This document shows, in pieces, positions 1 through 13,300 of a DNA stretch of 64,000 nt. The stretch lies in assembly GCA_965153455.1 (NCBI GenBank), contig OZ234497.1, positions 17,973,872 through 18,037,871 on the forward strand, in the 5' to 3' direction. A program made the translations under genes and the position numbers. The stretch's first letter is position 1; each line of letters starts with the position of its first letter. The notes under the pieces were generated by a model. The model made no database searches, had not been told where the DNA came from, and saw only the letters and a list, made by a program, of their open reading frames with translations. This DNA comes from Sphagnum compactum. Taxonomy: Eukaryota > Bryophyta > Sphagnopsida > Sphagnales.

Positions 1-1077
1 GTTCAGAGATCCAGAGGCAACTGCATGCATTCTAGAGTAGCCAAGCAATCACGATTTTCTGGGTTAAGTGCCTCGCTTCATCAAGAAGAAAAACAAAAGG
101 TTTGCCATCTAAAAGCTACTCCAATTGTCTCTTCACCCTTAGGACTATTGTCTCCTGTTTGTAACAAGCTGATCAAAACATAATGGCTCTGCTCTTTATG
201 GCAAGTTCAAACACAAAATTATAAGAGTTTAGGGGTATAAGAGTTGACAGGTTCAAAAAAATAAAGAGAGTTGATGGGTTCAAACAAAATCACAAGAGAT
301 TATGGTAACTTGATTGTAAAATGACAATGGATTTTGATTATCTGTTTGATGGAAAGAATAGGTTCATTGCAGAATGATTCCATCCTTTATGGCATGTCAA
401 AACAGAATCAGGAGAGATGATGAAACTATGTGACATGGTTAGGTGATTTGAATTTGAAATTGTTTATGAGATCTGTCTAGATTCTAGACAACTTTATTTT
501 CTTCTTATGTGCATCCAGAACCTCACCCCATGTGGCCTCTCATCTCTAGAAACTAGTTCAATTGTGTCTATGCAGTTTACTTGTAATTGGAACTAGATGT
601 GTTGCTTGTTACCTGCAAGGATTTTTTGCTCTAGATCTAAGTACACAACTTCACACCAGAAAGTTGAAGGTATGAATCATGTGACTAGACTCTAAGAAAC
701 AATTTCATTATATTGATCCCTGGAGGTGCACAAGTTCGCACAATAAAGTTGCACATGACACTTTCTTTTGTCCAGTCACATGATCATACCTTCAGTACGG
801 ATGGTGTCACCCTTCAATCAAAGGTTCTTACAATCCTCTTTACTGAATAAACAAATAAAACATTGGGAGTCATTAATAGTCCTTGAATTATACAGGACCC
901 TAACTAGAGTTCATGCAATAAAAAGATATATGGAATCTGTGGGAATATCAACCCTCTAGGTACTTTATGTCTGAAATTGTGTACCAATTTCCAATGCATT
1001 TGCAACTCTTGAATAGAGTTGGCAAAATTGTAGGAGATGGGATTCTAGAGAAATAAGACTGCAGAACAACATCAACA

Positions 1078-2720
1078 TTAAAAATCAATTACTTTTCTCT
1101 CAGCCCAGAATTTTCCAGAACCTCCTTCTGGAGAATGGAGTGCTAACCACACTGGGGTATCAGCACCTACTTCAACACTATTTGGTCCGCTGTTGTTATT
1201 GATATCTGTGGAGACATAACCGGGGCAGCAGCTAAAGACATTGATCTTTTTTCCACTTCCAAGTTGGGAAAAAAAAGTGTTATGTAGGACACTGACAAAA
1301 GCAGCGACTGCAATTTTGGAAACTGCATAGGTCTCACCTGCCCTTCCCAAGTTTGGCCCTGGGAATGAATTTACGTCAACCCAATCCCCTCCTTTGAGAG
1401 ACCCATTTGCAATGTCCTTCAAGTAGTGATTTGCAAAATTGTCAACAGACTCTTCCGTAAGGTGCTCCCTATCAGAGAAAGTTTGAACATAATCCTTGCT
1501 TTCTAGGTACTGAAGTTTGGCACACACACAACCACATACATAAAACATAATCAGAAAATGCACATTGCTGGATGTGGGGGTCAACCTCTAGTTAGAAAAG
1601 GTGAATCAAACAATCTGCTTGTCACTCCATGACTTCCATCAATAGGACTTTTCTTGTTTATTGGTTTGCTTAGAATGGTATGGATGTTTGACTCAATGGA
1701 TGGTAATTTTTCACATTCTAATAATCCATAAGAATTCACAATGTTTTTAAGATTCTACCTAGACATGGGATCCCAAATTTAGAAAGCTTAATTCTCCCTC
1801 TAGACCTATCCATTTGGAAAAGAGCTAAAGATTTCATTCAAGTCCACAAAAGAGGATCATTGAGGGGTTGTTGTGGAACAAGGATACCCAAGCACGTTAC
1901 CTTGAGTAGGCCAGCCCTAGATGCCACAACAATGACTCGAGCACCACCAGGTGTATCATCACGTAGAAGAGGAAGTAAAGCTTTTGTGACATTTTTGACA
2001 CCGAAATAATTTGTGTCCAGTACAGCTTTCACAGTCTCAAAGGTCGTGTCCTTTCCACTGAGTAAAATGCCTGCATTATTGATCTGGAGTAGCAAATACA
2101 ACATCAATAGCTCATCAATTTTCAGTTTTCTGCTTGAATTTTTTACAGTTTGAGGTCACTAACATATGCTTCAACTTTCACAACTAACTTTGACTAAATT
2201 AATTTTTTCAATCTCCAAAATGTTTCACTTAGCACACAACAAAAGAAAAATGTTTGAATGGTTTGTATGCTTCACATGTCCTTACAAGAATGTCAATGCC
2301 TCCATAAGTCTCGCGCAGCCAGTTTGCAAATGCTAGTATGGACTCTTGGCTAGCAACATCAAGAAGATGGAAATTCACATTGTGAAGCCCTTGGCTTTTC
2401 AAAGATTCAAGGGCCTCTTCACCACGGGTTGCATCGCGAGCTGTAAGCACAACAGTAATACCCTCCTTGGCCAATTGGCGGACAATTTCGAAGCCTATCC
2501 CTTTGTTGGCTCCTGTCACGACTGCCACAGTGTCTTTGGACCACCACCTGAAACCATCTCACTTTCAAAAACACTTCCGAGAGAACACACAACTAAGAGA
2601 ACGTGTCCAAGAAAAAATTGAGGCTGTCAATTGCAGAAGCGAAGATCACACCATTTGAAAAATTCTTCATGAGTACTGAGGACCTCTCAATATACCTTAC
2701 CTCTGAACTTCTTTCGCCAT
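1078..2720 (-). CDS. Short-chain dehydrogenase/reductase, copy A (plant carbonyl/salutaridine reductase-like)
   Basis: Predicted exons on the minus strand are 2701-2720, 2286-2547, 1901-2083 and 1078-1509, all with GT-AG borders and matching phases. Together they give 897 bp, or 298 residues plus stop, the usual size of this classical SDR group. Visible motifs are the cofactor loop TGANKGIG near residue 18, the NNAG motif near 96, the catalytic Asn in TNYFG, the Ser in VASRAG and the YAVSK Tyr/Lys pair near 216-220. Such enzymes are cytosolic NADPH-dependent reductases of carbonyl substrates; the substrate here cannot be told. It starts MAKEVQR followed by WWSKDTVAVVTG, a plant-type N terminus. 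It differs from copy B at scattered sites plus a tight patch in exon 2. No stop or frameshift is seen, so it is probably functional. Confidence 0.88.
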
Positions 2721-3059
2721 GTTGTGTAGCTGAAATTTGGTCACGTTCCTGGATTCTTGAAACCGGACTACTGTAAATGTCTTCAAATGAAGCCACCCCC
2801 TTGTAAAACTATGAAAAATTTACGTCTGTTTGCACATGAAACAAGTTCCTCACGAAACTCTATTGTTGACACCGGATTTTTTTTCTGTTCACTTGACCCC
2901 TCTCTGTCAATCGTTCGTGATCACCCTGAGGAACAATAAATAGATCGACCCGTCTTCAAACGTTCAGATGAGGAGAAGCCAGACACATCCTTTGGCAGAT
3001 CACGTTGTCATGCACATTTATATATTTGTGCAGCGTGGATGACATTCAGAGGCAAAAAC

Positions 3060-3225
3060 AAATCAGTTTGAAACTTCACTTGAACTTTCCGATCACATGA
3101 AATTGCATTCTCCAATTCGCTCAAATCCGTTTTTCCCGTCGAATCAGTTTGAAACTTCACTTGAACTTTCAGATCACATGAAATTGCATCCTCCAATTCG
3201 CTCAAATCCGTTTTTCCCGTCGTCA
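3060..3225 (+). repeat. Short direct duplication 5' of SDR-A
   Basis: Two adjacent copies of about 81 bp both begin AATCAGTTTGAAACTTCAC and end in a CGTTTTTCCCGTCG-like stretch. Related segments occur in the right IR1 arm at about 12890-12960, 13220-13290 and 13370-13450. The segment therefore existed before the inversion and was copied differently in each arm. It lies roughly 340-500 bp upstream of the SDR-A start codon. Confidence 0.75.
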
Positions 3226-4764
3226 AATCAATACATGGACAGCTGTAAGGTCGCAAACTTCCAAGGAAGGAGAAGCCATGCACAACGTCCTCCATTTTCC
3301 TCCACAAATTCTCCATTTTCCTTTTTCTTTTTTTTAAATGAATTTTTTTCTTCTTATTCCTTTGTACATTTTCCAAATCTATGTTTATTAATAAAAAGTG
3401 TTACAGGGTTGCATCATCATTTGTGAACTGTGAACCACACGTAATACAGTAAGAAACTTCAAGTGAAATTTCCGCAGAGTGTAAGTGACTGGAGGAGCAA
3501 TTCGTCGATGACCCCGTACACAAATGAGTCCTGCCTCCTCAAAAACAGGTGGCACCTTATGCCTACAAGAGGCCTCTCACAGCTACCTACACCTAGGAAT
3601 ATCCACCCTAATGCAGTTCGAAACTTTCTCAACACAATGAAGTACACAGAAGCACTCTGAGAAATTCCTGGTGTCTCTGGAGGGCACCTTACACGAATTA
3701 ATAATGACACCTGACAAGCCGTTGGCCTCAGTGGTCGGGGGATGTCATAAAAACCCCTTCGTAGTCGACTTTTCAAACCTACAAGTACACCTACCTCTCA
3801 CACCTACTGAGGACATATTTCCATTAGGGGGTTGTTATGCGTGATGCTGTCAAAACAGCCTTTTTCCATTTCCATTACAATTTTCTACTTAATTGTGATC
3901 AGAATCATCTCACCCATCTACCTTGATAAAATGCAAGAGGTGTCAGACCTGTGTCAAACTGTGAGACATCATAAGATGACATGTGTCACACTTTTAAAAA
4001 TTATAATCTATATGTAACTAAAAGTTAGTTAAAAAATATCTAGCCTAATACTTATTAATTATAAATTTGTAAACCATTGGAATTATACAATGAAAAGTGA
4101 TTGTTGTAAGGTCTACGTCAATGACTTTCCATCCAGTTGTTGTGATCGGAGCCTATCGCAGGCCGCTCTGATCAGAGTAGCCCAATCGTAAAAGCCATTT
4201 AAGACATCTTTCCATTAAGTTTATCAACTTTCCATTATTGTTTTCCAACAACATGTGCTCACAATCACCTCATAACTAATAGTCTCATAGCTAATGGTCA
4301 AGCATTAATCAAATGGAGGAGTTAGGAGAATTGTGGATCAAACTTTGACTTATCACAAAATGACATTGTCTTCTTTTTCTCATCTCAACGTGTTCCCAAA
4401 GTTCTTAAGTTTGATTAACTAGGGTGAACATGCACCCCATCGAACATCACCCCGTGATCAAACACCCCTCTTGTACATACTAGTGCCGATGTACGGTCCC
4501 AATCCTTTGTGCAAGTGTTTAAATACAACCGTATGATCAAACACCCGGTCTTGAAAAAATGTGCTCAGTTTTTATATATAATTCAAATGATCTTTTTGTT
4601 TGGTGCAGTTATGGGCGTGGAAAAAAGAAATAATTAAAAAGAGGCACAATGTTATATGTAGTCATGTTTGGTTATGGCAAAAGACCAAGAGAAAAAAAAT
4701 GCAAATAAAAAAGACATTGTTTGGTTATAGGGTTTAGGCTCCCATTAAAGGCCACGAAACTGTT

Positions 4765-5082
4765 TTGAATATGTCGTCTCTACGAGTTAGGGTACAAGAA
4801 CAGGTCCAACTTTGCTTAGAATTTATATGTCTTAATGTTGTAATGTTAAAATATTCAAAATTTTCAATGACAGTAAAACATGTAGAGAATGATTGTCCAA
4901 GTCAAACAGTTTACTTGCAAAAAATAGGTCTCAAAATAAAAGTAGAGCAAGTAGAAGAGCAAAAACTAGGTTCAAAAGCATATTTACAAAAGGTGAAAGT
5001 AGAGCGTGTAGAAAAATCAACATTAGACACACAAGTTGAAATTGTAGATGAGATTTTTAATCAAAGGTTCAAAAATATCTAA
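4765..5082 (+). other. Unrecognised 105-codon open frame, intact in left arm only
   Basis: A 105-residue frame is rich in Lys, Val, Gln and Glu, with repeated short motifs such as KVEQVEE and KVERVEK. The mirrored sequence at 11052-11324 keeps about the first 50 codons and is then shifted out of frame, so the frame is not preserved in both arms. I recognise no family. It could be a remnant of a transposon protein or chance. It sits at the inner end of the IR1 arm. Confidence 0.2.
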
Positions 5083-7868
5083 ATTATTGTTGGATCCAAA
5101 AATCCATAGTTCGAAATGTTGCATTGAAAAACTTTTAAAATGTTAGGAATCAGTTAAGTCATATCAATCACCCCCATTCAAAGCACAATAATAAAAGATG
5201 TTGATTTAGATTGGGATGATTTTGTATAATTTTATAAGCTATTATATTCTACTATAACAATCCATGAATAGACTAGAGCAAAAATAAATAAATTATTACA
5301 CTTTTTGGATTTTTGGGTTGTTTACATGTATGAAAAAAATACCCTTTTATGGGGCCAAAACACACTCCACCAAGCTATTGGAGGCTAGGACGAAGAAGAT
5401 AAAAACAATCTTGAATTGCACAATCCCTTGTAGGAGATGGAGTAACATGTTGTAAGGGAGATACTTAAGCATGTCGACAGAGTAGGAATATTATACAGAA
5501 TCCTAGCATGTCCCTTTGGAATTGTCAAAACCTAGTAGGTTGATACAAGCTAAGCTTATTGTGTCAATATGACAGACAAATTGTCATAACTACATAACAA
5601 TATGACACGAAAGTAGTCACAACTGCTTCTTGGAATTGCCAGAAGGCATGTCGGTACAAAGGTAAGGTTGTCACATGAGACTTTGAAGGGGGATTATTCT
5701 GAACAATGATAGTGGTGTTTCTGAGTGAAAAGACTGCTTTGTGAGATAAGTTTTGCATGTATCTTTTATGATTTATTGAAGTTTCAATATTTTCCCAATT
5801 GTTGTTGATAGTCTCAATTCAATAATGGCATAATGGTTAATTCTTCAACAATAATAAGGAATTCTCCAATAATAATTCAGATGTCTTACTTCATATTTTT
5901 ATGTTATTTTCTTTGAACTTTTTACTTATGAACACTTTTCAAACAAGGTTTGGGGTTTTTGACTATAAATTTTGAATGTATTTTAGATGGTATTATATTT
6001 GATATTTTTATTAAGTAATTATTTGAATAGGTATAATTTAGTTATGAATTTTCAAAGTTTAAGAACTTAATTCCTAAAAGGGCCACATCAGTAAGGGATA
6101 CAAATTTTTAATGATTATCGCCTTTTTATTGTGATGAAAACATCAAGCCATACACTTTAGCATGCGATAAATAAACATGAGAATAAAATAATTTATAATT
6201 ATGAAAACATTTAAAGAAAAAGGCCCATGAATATTATTTGGCCAATTTTTGTTCCTTGACCATTCCTTGAGATGGTTCTTAGTGGGGTCACCCAATCGTA
6301 CTTACCATGTGAAAGCACATTATAGGGGGGCCAAAAATGTTATCACATTGTACTATTTTACAAGGGTGTCCATGTTTGAACTTCAATCATGATAATATTA
6401 GAATATATTTTTCCAAATTTTTTGTTTAATATGATAGATTATAACACAAAGAGTTCAATCACAAAGAAAATTCTTTTTTCCAACTTATATTGTGAGGTTT
6501 CAAAATATATTTGTGACAAAAAAATGTACATCACTATGTACTAAAAAATGCAAATATATTCAAAAAATGATCAAAATGATTTTTAATCTTTATAAAATTT
6601 AAAATATCTATTAAACATTGTGATTCCATATGATTAGAATAAGTTTGTGAGCCATGTGAAGAGTTTCATAATTATCATATCACAAATGGGTGTTTTTGGG
6701 GGTTATCACCATAAATATGTGGTAAATTAACATTTTGACAAACTATCACTTTCAAATGGAAGATGACATGTGAGGTGGGTAATTTTTTTAAACTTCATTT
6801 CAAACATTTTTTAATTAACTAATTCAAACCTAAACCTAATGCAATCCAAAAACAAAAATAGGCTCTATTATACTATATGTACCATAAATATATTGAATAT
6901 TTTTTGAATTTAAGCTTTTATAATTTATTTCTTTTTTCAAATAATATTAAATATCATTAACTTTGTCAAAATCAAAATATCAAACCAAAAAACCAAAAGT
7001 GAAACCCAAAATTAAATGAATATGTTTTGCAAAAATATACCTTACATACATGTTATGAAAGTGCCCAAAGTGGCCCCTCAAAATGTGCTTTCACCCTACA
7101 CCCCTATGTCAAGAAGTATAGATATCTAGATATGTAATTTTTACACTAGAAGTTTGAACTAAGTGTGAATAAGAACAAGAAATTCCAAAATCCATGTGTT
7201 CAGATGTGATGTTAATTTTATTGTTTCCACATAAGAAGGCATTTGAAGACCTTGGCCGCCATGATAAAACTTAATTTTACAATTTTTTGGAATTTAGTTA
7301 GAAATGAATGGTTGGAAAAGTTAGATCTGGGAAGAGACAAAGTATTTTAAAGCGTGCATTCAAACCCCAAAATAAGAACTTACCCAAAGATGGTGTGAGT
7401 AATAGAAATACCTCTTCATGCTTATTAGAGACCATCAAAATTGTACCTTATTTGATTTGCGCAGATATTTTTATAACCTCTCATCAATATTGTACCTCAA
7501 TTGAGTGGCATGATCATTCCAAGTTGCAACATGAGGTTTACTGGTTGGTCTCCCAATACTAAAGCAGTTTTTTTCAACTAAAAGTGCAAACTTCAAAATT
7601 TGCAGACACATTGCATATCCACCTTGATTTAGCCACAACACACATGGGAAGCTCATAGGATTAAGAAATCGTTCTAATATGTGGGAACATTATGTTAGCG
7701 TTCATGCAGGATAAAAATATATGAAATATGTGGGAATATCATCCCTTTAGATTCCTTCATGTACAAAATTCTGTGTCAATCCCAATACATTCACAATATA
7801 GTTGGGAAAATTGTAGGGGTTCGGGATTTGGGGTTTAGAAGAAATGGGATTGCAAAGCAACATTAACA

Positions 7869-8770
7869 TTAGAAGTCAACTATTTTTCTCTCATCCCAGA
7901 ATTTTCCAGTACCTTCTTCTGGAGAATGGAGAGCTAACCATACTGGAGTATCAGCACCTTCTTCAACCTTTTTTGTTCCCCTATTGTTATTAAAATCTGT
8001 GGCAACAAGACCAGGGCTGCAGCTGAAGGCATTGATCTTTTTTCCACTTCCAAGTTGGGCAACAAGAGTGTTATGTAAGGCACTGACATAAGCAATGACT
8101 GCAACTTTGGAGACTGAATAGGTCTCCGCTGGCCTTCCAAATGGTGAATTGACCCAGTCAGTCCAATTGGGCCAACCCCATTCTTTTTGAGACCCATCTA
8201 CAACGTCCTTCAAGTAGTCATTTACAAAACTGTCAACAAAGTCTTCAGTAAGGTGCTCCCTGTCAGAGAGAGTTTTGACATAATCCTTGCTTTCGAGGTT
8301 CTGAAGTTTCACCAACATACAGGAACAGACTCATTTCAATTGATCTGGAAGGACAATAAGGCCAAGGGAAAAGATCCTGAAGGAGGCTTATGAATACTAC
8401 GCATCCAACGCAAATGTAGTTTGCATTCATGGCAAACAAGGAAAACCTTGTCTAAACTGTCGTCGTGACCAAAAACGCTTGAGCAGAGCACAAGAGACGG
8501 AAGGAAACTTATACTGATACGAAACAACTTTCAACAATATGCGGAGCGACAGGCCTACAATAATGAATAGATGCAAAACATTTTGGGTATTCCAAAGATT
8601 AGAATGTAAAAGGTTAAGGCAGATTTTCCCCAACAGTTCCGTGATCGAATTGCACAAATTGAATGCGTGGTATCCTCAAGGTATAACCCAAGATTCTGCT
8701 TTCTAGGTTGCGATAGAAAGGAGGAGATTAAGGACACAACACCCACCTACCTCTCAGCTTCTTGACCCAT
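7869..8770 (-). pseudogene. SDR copy C, missing its two middle exons
   Basis: The last exon (7869-8300, minus) is 432 bp, exactly as long as in copies A and B, and is fully open. It keeps the YSVSK active-site pair and the C-terminal FWDERKIVDF. The first exon (8751-8770) is also recognisable, coding MGQEAER before a GT donor. Exons 2 and 3, with the nucleotide-binding loop, NNAG motif and catalytic Ser, are absent. About 450 bp of unrelated sequence (8301-8750) lies in their place. The encoded protein could not bind cofactor. Flanks on both sides resemble the flanks of A, so this is an old tandem duplicate, not a processed copy. The open last exon suggests the loss is fairly recent or that selection lasted long. 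Confidence 0.82.
8301..8750. other. Foreign segment replacing SDR-C exons 2 and 3
   Basis: The segment has no similarity that I can see to the SDR introns or exons of A and B. On the plus strand a frame from about 8345 runs some 55 codons with a CLNC motif before a TGA, then stays open for about 60 more codons. I do not recognise it. It may be a captured gene fragment or transposon remnant. Its edges coincide closely with the exon 4 acceptor and the exon 1 donor. Confidence 0.5.
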
Positions 8771-11700
8771 GTTGTGTAGCTGAAATTTTCTCACCTTTGC
8801 CTGTTCAAACCTGACGATTAGAAAATGTCTTCGAGGAAGAACCACTTCCACAGCTTCACAATCCTCCTTTTTTGTAAATAAAACGAGTTCCTCCCCAAAA
8901 TTTTAAGAGGACTGTTGGTCCCGGACAATACGTCAACGCGTGTTCAGGCGTCAAATCAGGAGGAGACAGGCACGTTCTTTTCCAAATTACAGTGCTCTGG
9001 ACGTTTGCATGATTCTGCAGTGCACCGCACACCACGGCAAAAATGTAGGTGAGGTTGAAACTTCATTTGAACTTTCGCATCACATGTAACATAGCAACGC
9101 ATGAAACTTCCAACGAAGGACAAGCCGTGCACAATGTTATTTTTGGGGATGAATTCTCAATGCAGTAATAAGTACCCCCAGTTTAGAAAATATACTAATG
9201 GTAGTATATTGTGACTCATATTAATTAGTTGTTGGGCCCCCAAAGTTTAATCCTTTTTCTTTTGTGATCAGCATCTTTGTTTAGCTCATCACAAATTTAA
9301 AAAATCAAGCTTTGAACATTCCCAAAACAGATATCATATCTTGGAATCTCATCCTTTGGCCAAGGATATGGCATAAAGTGAGAGCTGTTGGGAACATGTT
9401 GGGGAACACATGAGGAACAGATTGCAAATTTGATGAGAACAGAGTGAAATTTTCATGGGAACACATTGGGAACAACAAGAATCCAACACCCCGACGCTCC
9501 CTTAAAAGGAAAAAAACCTGGGCCCGCTGGGTGCATGCTGCCTCACATCATTGGCTCGAAGAAATATTTTTGCCAACCGGTGTTGTTAGCCATTGTTGAC
9601 GTACACTAGGTAATGGCATGGGTAAGAACTGTGGGTGTATATTAATGTACCTTTGCAGTGTGGTACTGTAGTATGTGGAGTGCAGTGGTACACACGTAAA
9701 GCATGGGTCCATTTTGGTCCTTTGTATTTTGGGGACCCTCCCTAACCACAATTTTCCTAAGGACAGGATTTCTTTTTTTCTGAAAAGAGCTGCCAGTCTG
9801 CGGGGCGGGGGGCTTCTGACTTCTGGAAGTTACTGTCCAGCAACGTCTTATTTCTCTTCTTGTATATCCATTTTGAAATTTTCTTTCTTAAAAAATGCAC
9901 CAGTTCTTTAAGCATGTGAAGGTTCCCTATAGGGGGCCTTCCAGATTTTCAACCTCCCTCGCCCTATTGGCCTCCTGGATCTCAAATGTGGAAGGCACTC
10001 TATATGGAACCTTCTCTTATACGTAAGGTACCAATTTAAAAAAAAAACCCTAGCTGGTTCTTCATGCAGGAGAAGGGTCTGCTCTCGAACCCTTTCTGAA
10101 TTTTTGGTACCTTCCACTCTGACTCTGGCCTCCTGTGACAGGACACCTCAAATTCTGGAAGGGTCTGAAAACAGACCCTTCTCCTGTACTAACCCTACAT
10201 ACACCTAAAATTCCTTACATCTACCTTAAACTAAGGCAACTTTCACCTAGGTATACCTAGGTAGGTAAGGTCCCCTCTGCTCCTTAATAGAAGACAGAAG
10301 ATCCCTAGGACTCTGGAATAGTAACCATAAAATCCCTGCAAATAGTTTAGGGCATAAACTATATATTTATTTCTAAGAGGAATATTTACCGATATAAAGT
10401 GCCCTTGGTTTTCTTCGTACTGAATTTTGGAAAATGTTAAATCGGCCTAAGATTGTAAATGCAGGCGGTACAAAAATATTTCTGTGAAAATATTTTCATT
10501 CCTTGCATTGTTTAAGTTTGCTATAGTGTAAACTTCTCATGGTTTAGTCTTGTTATCCATTACCTTTGGGTTCAAAGGTCATATCTTCGTAGTTTTAAAC
10601 CCAAACTAAACCCAAATTTTTTTGTGAATGATTACTTTAAAGCTTGACCCACCCATGCAACTAAAATGACCTTGTTTGGTTCCATGTGATTGCTTTTAAA
10701 CATAACTACATCCCTAACTTTTCTAAATGCAATATTAAATGGTTTAAAACAAGCACATCTAATGGTCGCAATGCATGTGATATGTATGATGGTAATGTGA
10801 TCATGCTTAAACCCAAATTTCTTTTACCTATTTTATTGCTTATAGGGTAACATGGTTACCGTGTCCATCTAAAATTAATAAGTGTCAATTGTTAAAGGAC
10901 ATTCCACTTGGAATTAATTTATTAAAAAAAACCATAAATCCCTTAAACAGGAAAATAAGCTCTTTGAAGCAACATTTGAAACTATGGATTTTTGGATCCA
11001 ACAATATTTAGATATTTTTGGAACCTTTGATTGAAAATCTCATCTACAGTTTCAACTTGTGTGTGCAATGTTGATTTTTCTACATGCTCTACTTTCACCT
11101 TTTATACATATGCTTTTGAACCTAGTTTTTGCTCTTCTACTTGCTCTACTTTTGTATTGAAACCTATTTTTTAAGTAAACTCTTTGACTTGAACAATCAT
11201 TCTCTACATGTTTTACTGTCATTGAAAAATTTGAACATTTGAACATTACAACATTACGACATATGAATTCTAAGCAAAGTTGAAATTGTTCTTCTACCCT
11301 AACTCGTAAAGAGGACATATTCAAAACAGTTTCATGGCCTGTAATGGGAGCCTAAACCCCATAACCAAACACTCTATTTTTTATTTGCATTTTTTTATCT
11401 TGATCTTTTGCCATAACTAAACATGACTACATATAACACTTGCCTCTTTTTAATTATTTCTCTTTTCCACGCCCATAACTGCACCAAAGAAAAAGATCAT
11501 TTGAATTATATATAAAAACTAAACACATTTTTTCAAGACCGGGCGTTTGATCATAGGGTTGTATTTAAACACTTGCACAAATGATTGGGACCATACATTG
11601 GCACTTGTATGCACAAGAGGGGTGTTTGATCACGGGGTGATGTTCGGTGGGGGGCATGTTCACCCTAGTTAATCAAACTTAAGAACTTTGGGAACACGTT

Positions 11701-12639
11701 GAGATGAGAAAAAAAAAGACAATGTCATTTTGTGATAAGTCAAAGTTTGATTCACAACTCTCCTAACTCCTCCATTTGATTAATGCTTGACCATAAGCTA
11801 TGAGACTATTAGTTATGAGGTGATTGTGAGCACATGTTGGAAAACAATGATGGAAAGTTGATAAAATTAATGGAAAGATGTCTTAAACTGCTTTTATGAA
11901 TGGGCTACTCCAATCAGAGCAGCCCGCGATAGGCTCCGATCACAACAACTGGATAGAAAGTCATTGACGTAGACCTTACAACAATCACTTTTCATTGCAT
12001 AATTGCAATGGTTTACAAATTTATAATTAATAAGTATTAGGCTAGCTATTTTTTAACTAACTTTTAGTTACATATAGATTATAATTTTAAAAAGTGTGAC
12101 ACATGTCATCTTATGATGTCTCACAGTTTGACGCAGGTCTGACGCCTCTTGCATTTTATCAAGGTAGATGGGTGAGATGATTCTGATCACAATTAAGTAG
12201 GAAATTGTAATGGAAATGGAAAAAGGCTGTTTTGACAGATCCACTAATAACAACCCCCTAATGGAAATATGTCCTCAGTAGGTGTGAGAGGTAGGTGTAC
12301 TTGTAGGTTTGAAAAGTGGACTACCAAGGGGTTTTAACGACACCCCCCGACCACTGAGGCCAACGGCTTGTCAGGTGTCATTATTAATTCGTGTAAGGTG
12401 CCCTACAGAGACACCAGGAATTTCTCAGAGTGCTTCTGTGTGCTTCATTGCGTTGAGAAAGTTTCAAACTGTATTAGGGTGGATGTAATGTAGTTATTCC
12501 TAGGTGTAGGTAATGTGTGAGAGGCCTCTTGTAGGCATAAGGTGCCACCTGGTTTTGAGGAGGCATTTATTAATTTGTGTACGGTGTCATCGACGAATTT
12601 GTCCTCCAGTGATTCACACTGTGCATTTAAACTGATCGA

Positions 12640-13300
12640 AAATTTCACTTGAAGTTTTTTACTGTGTTACGTGTGTGGTTCACACTGCAAAAATGATGAT
12701 GTAACCCTGCAAAACTTTTTATTAACAAACATAGATTTGGAAAATGTACAAAGGATAAAGAAGAAACAAAAAAATTTTAAAAAAGAAAAAGGAAAATGGA
12801 GAATTTATAGGAAGTTGTGCATGGCTTCTCCTTCATTGGAAGTTTCCGACCTTACAGCTGTCCATCTATTGATTTGACGACGGGAAAAACGGATTTGAGC
12901 GAATTGGAGGATGCAATTTCATGTGATCTGAAAGTTCAAGTGAAGTTTCAAACTGATTTTTTTTTGCCTCTCGGAAATTTCACTTGAAGTTTCTTACCGT
13001 ATTATGTGTGTGGTTCACACTGCAAAAATGATGATGTAACCCTGCAAAACTTTTTATTAACAAACATAGATTTGGAAAATGTAGAAAGGAATAAGAAGAA
13101 AAAAATTAATTTAAAAAAAAAGAAAAAGGAAAATGGAGAATTTATAGGAAGTTGTGCATGGCTTCTCCTTCATTGGAAGTTTCCGACCTTACAGCTGTCC
13201 ATGTATTGATTTGACGACGGGAAAAACGGAATTGAGCGAATTGGAGGATGCAATTTCATGTGACCTGAAAGTTCAAGTGAAGTTTCAAACTACTTGTGCA
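12640..13300 (+). repeat. 335-bp tandem duplication upstream of SDR-B
   Basis: Two copies of a segment starting CACTTGAAGTTT lie at 12646 and 12981, a period of 335 bp. Each contains GTGTGTGGTTCACACTGC, an A-rich tract and a GACGACGGGAAAAACGG-like end. The left arm has one copy (around 3220-3470), so the duplication arose after the inversion. It lies about 1.1-1.8 kb upstream of the SDR-B start. Confidence 0.85.

Larger units (their letters stand above)
1..5125 (+). repeat. IR1 left arm (large inverted repeat)
   Basis: The arm is the reverse complement of 10965-17151: base 1 pairs with about 17151 and about 5125 with about 10965. The match covers SDR gene A, its 3' flank (1-1077) and about 2.4 kb of 5' flank. 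Because pairing starts at base 1, the arm probably continues left of the window. It lacks the Helitron-like insertion and the 335-bp tandem duplication found in the right arm. It has its own short direct duplication at about 3060-3225 (period near 81 bp, starting AATCAGTTTGAAACTTCAC). Outside the SDR gene I see no gene. The end points are read by eye and are good to a few tens of bases. Confidence 0.92.
5126..10964. other. IR1 spacer
   Basis: This stretch separates the IR1 arms. Positions 5126-7690 are AT-rich with no supported gene. Positions 7690-9130 hold the diverged SDR copy C with flanks that still resemble those of copies A and B, in the same orientation as A. Positions 9131-10964 show only short frames that I cannot support. 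The order suggests an A-C tandem pair first, followed by inverted duplication of the A segment to give B. Confidence 0.7.
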
